From Cellulomonas humilata (GTDB taxonomy: Bacteria > Actinomycetota > Actinomycetes > Actinomycetales > Cellulomonadaceae), in NCBI RefSeq assembly GCF_030814415.1, contig NZ_JAUSVB010000001.1, forward strand, positions 992,001-1,056,000: 64,000 nucleotides of DNA, written 5' to 3'. The position numbers and the translations under genes were made by a program. The notes under the pieces are model-generated. The model saw nothing but the letters and a program-made list of their open reading frames with translations. It ran no database searches and had not been told where the DNA came from. This document shows, one piece after another, positions 61,409 through 64,000 of this stretch; within the stretch, counting starts at the first letter, position 1; each line of letters starts with the position of its first letter.

Positions 61409-62515
61409 GTGAACACTCGGCGACGCATCACCGCGATGGGCATCGCAACCGTGCTGACGGCCGTGGCACTGGCCGTCCCCTCGCCGGTCCAGGCAGCGAA
61501 CAGCCTGTCGATGCTGGGCGGGGACCTGTCGAGCCTGCAACGCAGCCTCGACCTCGGCGTGAAGTACTACGACGCCAACGGGAGCCAGAAGCACCCCCTC
61601 GACATCCTCAAGGGCGCCGGCATGAACTACGCGCGGCTCCGCGTCTGGAACAACCCCGCGTCCGGCTACAACAACGCCGCCAAGGTCACCGCCTACGCCA
61701 AGGAGGTCAAGGCGAGGGGCCTGAAGCTCATGGTCGACCTGCACTACTCCGACACCTGGGCCGACCCGGGCAACCAGTGGAAGCCGGCGGCGTGGGCGAA
61801 CCACGGCATCCAGCAGCTGCAGAAGGACGTCTACGACTACACCTACGGGGTCTGCACGACGCTGAAGGCGCAGGGGACGACGCCGGACAGCATCCAGATC
61901 GGCAACGAGATCAACGTCGGCATGCTCTGGAACGAGGGCAAGGTCGCCAACAACAGCTTCGCCAACCTGGGGCTGCTCCTGAAGTCCGGCTACAACGCCG
62001 TCAAGGCCTGCAGCGCGTCCACCCAGGTGATCATCCACACCGCCAACTCCGATAGCACCGCCCACCTGACGTGGTTCTACGACGGCATCAGGAACCAGGG
62101 CGTGACCTGGGACATCACCGGCCTGTCCTACTACTGCTTCTGGCACGGCGGGCTCGACGCGCTGTACTCGGCCGTGTCCACCGCGCGCACCCGGTACGGC
62201 AAGCCGGTCGTCCTCGTCGAGACCGCCTACCCGTTCACCACCGCGAACGCGGACTTCCAGGCGAACAGCGCCAACGGCACGTGCGCGGGGTTCGACGCGA
62301 GCTGGACCAGCCAGGCGACGATGTTCCAGTACATCCAGAACACCGTCCGGAACGCGGGCGGCATCGGCGTCTTCTACTGGGAGCCCACCTGGACCGCCGT
62401 GCAGGGCAACGGCTGGGACCCGTACAACATGAACGGCACCGGCGACGGCTGGGACAACATGGCCGTCTTCAGCTGGAGCGGCCGCGTCAACCCCGGCATC
62501 CGCTGGACCCCCTGA
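61409..62515 (+). CDS. Secreted GH53 endo-beta-1,4-galactanase
   Basis: 368 residues from GTG 61409 (AGGAGA upstream). Signal peptide about 1-30 (VLTAVALAVPSPVQA). GH53 barrel: LSMLGGDLSSLQRSLDLGV, ARLRVWNNPASGYNN, VDLHYSDTWADPGNQWKPAA, acid/base Glu167 in IQIGNEINVG and nucleophile Glu271 in VLVETAYPF, ending FYWEPTWTAVQG and WDNMAVFSWSG. It cuts beta-1,4-galactan of pectin side chains. There is no binding module. No LacI-type AGCGCT operator is apparent in the 160 bases upstream. Confidence 0.95.
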   Translation: MNTRRRITAMGIATVLTAVALAVPSPVQAANSLSMLGGDLSSLQRSLDLGVKYYDANGSQKHPLDILKGAGMNYARLRVWNNPASGYNNAAKVTAYAKEVKARGLKLMVDLHYSDTWADPGNQWKPAAWANHGIQQLQKDVYDYTYGVCTTLKAQGTTPDSIQIGNEINVGMLWNEGKVANNSFANLGLLLKSGYNAVKACSASTQVIIHTANSDSTAHLTWFYDGIRNQGVTWDITGLSYYCFWHGGLDALYSAVSTARTRYGKPVVLVETAYPFTTANADFQANSANGTCAGFDASWTSQATMFQYIQNTVRNAGGIGVFYWEPTWTAVQGNGWDPYNMNGTGDGWDNMAVFSWSGRVNPGIRWTP

Positions 62516-62558
62516 CGCCTCTTCCCGAGGGTGCGGCTGTCGTGAGACGGTCGCGACC

Positions 62559-62978
62559 GTGCTCGTCGACAGGTTCGCCGGGGTGTGGTCGGTCGATCGC
62601 GCCATCCTGGACGCGCGTGCCCGGCTGGAGGGTCACCTCGTTGGCACCGCGCAGTTCGAGCCCACCGACGACGGCGCTCTGGCCTACGTCGAGACGGGCG
62701 TGCTCACCTTCGGCGGGGACGTCCGGCCGGCGGGTCGGCGACTGCTGCTGCGGGACGCGGGCGGACGCGCGGTCGACGTGCTGTTCGCCGACGGCCGTCC
62801 GTTCTACCGGTTCGACCTGGTCGACGACCGCTGGGCAGGCGAGCACGCCTGCGGCGAGGACACCTACTCGGTGGCCGGGCACTTCCTCGGCGCGGACCGT
62901 TTCGAGGAGGTCTGGCACGCCGTTGGCCCGCGGAAGGACTACCGCCTCACGACGGCGTACCGGCGGTCCGCGCCCTAG
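62559..62978 (+). CDS. DUF6314 family protein
   Basis: 139 residues from GTG 62559. Lipocalin-like small beta-barrel of the DUF6314 type: FAGVWSVDRAILDARARLEG, FEPTDDGALAYVETGVLTFG, VLFADGRPFYRFDLVDDRWA and FEEVWHAVGPRKDYRLTTAY. No function is established. Its stop overlaps that of the convergent arr gene by four bases. Confidence 0.85.
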   Translation: MLVDRFAGVWSVDRAILDARARLEGHLVGTAQFEPTDDGALAYVETGVLTFGGDVRPAGRRLLLRDAGGRAVDVLFADGRPFYRFDLVDDRWAGEHACGEDTYSVAGHFLGADRFEEVWHAVGPRKDYRLTTAYRRSAP

Positions 62979-63403
62979 TCGTCGATCTCCGCGAGGCCCT
63001 GCCGCTCGAGCTCGTCCAGGTGGTCGCGCATCGTCTGGAGCTGCTCGGGCGGGTGCCCGACCCAGTCCTCCACCTCCCCGACGACCCGCACCGGTTCACG
63101 GGTGCGATAGGACCTGGTGGGGTTCCCGGGGAACCGCTTGTCGGTGACGTTGGGATCGTCCTCGAGGGCGCCCGTGGGTTCCACGACGTAGATCCGGCCG
63201 CGGCCGTCGCCCCGAGCGAGCTCGGCACCCCAGGTCGCTGCGTCGAGCGTCGCGGTCAGGTAGACGTGGCCCGCAGTCCTGCCGCCGCCGAAGTTGGAGC
63301 GCCGGCCGGGCTCGAGCACGTCCCCGACCTGGAGGTCCGCCTTCGTGCCGTGGAAGAGGGCCCCGGACTCGTGGACCTCGAAGGGCTTCGGAGCGGTCGT
63401 CAT
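62975..63403 (-). CDS. arr: Rifampin ADP-ribosyltransferase
   Basis: Inactivates rifamycins by ADP-ribosylation using NAD. 142 residues, full length for Arr. Key residues by comparison with the mycobacterial enzyme (H19, Y49, D84): His18 in ALFHGTKADL, Tyr48 in HVYLTATLDA and Asp83 in EDDPNVTDK. Also GRRSNFGGGR, FPGNPTRSYRTREPVRVVGE. Chromosomal Arr homologues are common in environmental actinobacteria. The short promoter region it shares with the divergent cmtR-like gene is 70 bases long. Confidence 0.95.
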   Translation of the reverse strand: MTTAPKPFEVHESGALFHGTKADLQVGDVLEPGRRSNFGGGRTAGHVYLTATLDAATWGAELARGDGRGRIYVVEPTGALEDDPNVTDKRFPGNPTRSYRTREPVRVVGEVEDWVGHPPEQLQTMRDHLDELERQGLAEIDD

Positions 63404-63473
63404 ACCCCCATCCTGCCGCCGTCGAGGGCGGTACATCCTTTTCTGAATACAGCACTCCGTGTACCGTCGCGCC

Positions 63474-63803
63474 ATGGGGACAGCCACGCTCACGCACACC
63501 TCCGCGCTCGCCCGGCTGGGGCACGCCCTGTCCGACGAGACGCGCACGCGGATCCTGCTGGCGCTGCGGGAGGCCCCGGCCTACCCGTCGGACCTGGCCG
63601 ACGCGCTGGGGGTCTCGCGCCAGGTGATGTCGAACCAGCTCGCGTGCCTGCGGGGGTGCGGGCTCGTCGAGTCCGTCCCCGACGGGCGTCGCACCTGGTA
63701 CCGGCTGGCGGACCCGCACCTGTCGTCGGCGCTCGGCGACCTGCTGCAGCTCGTCCTCGCCGTGGACCCGGCGTGCTGCGGACCGGACTGCACCTGCACA
63801 TGA
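63474..63803 (+). CDS. CmtR-like ArsR/SmtB metal sensor
   Basis: 109 residues from ATG 63474. ArsR winged helix with LSDETRTRILLALREAPAYP, and SRQVMSNQLACLRGCGLVES. Cys58 and Cys62 in the recognition helix match the Cd(II)/Pb(II)-binding pair of M. tuberculosis CmtR (Cys57, Cys61), and the C-terminal CCGPDCTC (101-108) supplies the third ligand. It thus should release DNA upon Cd/Pb (inferred). Coupled by ATGA to a cation-efflux gene, which is its natural target. Confidence 0.92.
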   Translation: MGTATLTHTSALARLGHALSDETRTRILLALREAPAYPSDLADALGVSRQVMSNQLACLRGCGLVESVPDGRRTWYRLADPHLSSALGDLLQLVLAVDPACCGPDCTCT

Positions 63804-64000
63804 GCAGCACTGCGGTCGACCGTCGGCCCCTGCTCGAACGGCGGATCCGGTGGATCGTCGCGGCGACGATCTCCTACAACGTCGTCGAGGCGGGCGTGGC
63901 GCTGGTTGCCGGTCGGCTCGCCTCGTCCTCGGCGCTCATCGGCTTCGGGCTGGACTCGATCGTCGAGGTGCTGTCCGCGGCTGCGGTCGCGTGGCAGTTC
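63800..64000 (+). CDS. Cation diffusion facilitator transporter, N-terminal part
   Basis: 67 residues of a protein running off the window end. RRIRWIVAATISYNVVEAGV, ALVAGRLASSSALIGFGLDS and IVEVLSAAAVAWQF are the first two helices of a CDF-type metal exporter, with the metal-site Asp in GFGLDSIVEVLS. The ATGA overlap with the metal sensor gene fits regulated metal efflux. Confidence 0.9.
   Translation, partial: MSSTAVDRRPLLERRIRWIVAATISYNVVEAGVALVAGRLASSSALIGFGLDSIVEVLSAAAVAWQF

Overview
The window is high-GC actinobacterial chromosome. It most resembles a Cellulomonas-type, plant-polysaccharide-degrading member of the Cellulomonadaceae. The grounds are the gene order NUDIX / CCA-adding enzyme, PadR-ino1, penicillin-binding protein, rpsF-ssb-rpsR-rplI and dnaB, a CBM2-GH30 xylanase and a GH53 galactanase, LacI-type operators near AGCGCT, and frequent GTG starts with four-base ATGA/GTGA overlaps. 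The genus is an inference.

1-14.5 kb is conserved core: a partial NUDIX hydrolase divergent from pcnA, an MFS carrier coupled to a LOV-GAF-PP2C phosphatase (a probable blue-light sensor), PadR coupled to inositol-phosphate synthase behind a clear palindromic operator, a bifunctional penicillin-binding protein with a PASTA domain, the S6/SSB/S18/L9 cluster, a MATE exporter and replicative helicase dnaB. A 96-nt tract over the dnaB P-loop has codon usage unlike the rest of the gene.

14.5-43 kb is an accessory mosaic of mostly single genes: HAD phosphatases, GNAT acetyltransferases, a kinase of the aminoglycoside phosphotransferase fold, an ECF sigma factor with its membrane partner, CBM2-GH30, an aldo-keto reductase with its regulator, RidA, DinB, a peptidase S51 and several unknowns. 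Between 15.5 and 30 kb the intergenic gaps hold seven ungapped full-length copies of a 51-bp element, all in one orientation, plus partial and possibly inverted copies. Gene debris is scattered over 24-41 kb: two C-terminal stubs related to intact genes in the window, a frameshifted gene, an internally deleted VOC gene and several C-terminal stubs. Together this looks like a zone of repeated gene insertion and loss with a specific short repeat at the junctions. It is the strongest candidate here for an undescribed element.

43-64 kb is again dense and mostly intact: a pterin-dehydratase-like/VOC protein, a four-gene ABC operon with two very large FtsX-type permeases, an ALF-repeat protein with an LAVTG sortase signal, an HxlR regulator divergent from a reductase / metallo-hydrolase / reductase operon, a two-domain PEP-synthase-like protein divergent from a coupled regulator pair, a GH53 galactanase, a rifampin ADP-ribosyltransferase (Arr) and a CmtR-type metal sensor coupled to a cation-efflux gene that runs off the end. 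No rRNA, tRNA, CRISPR array, transposase or integrase was found.
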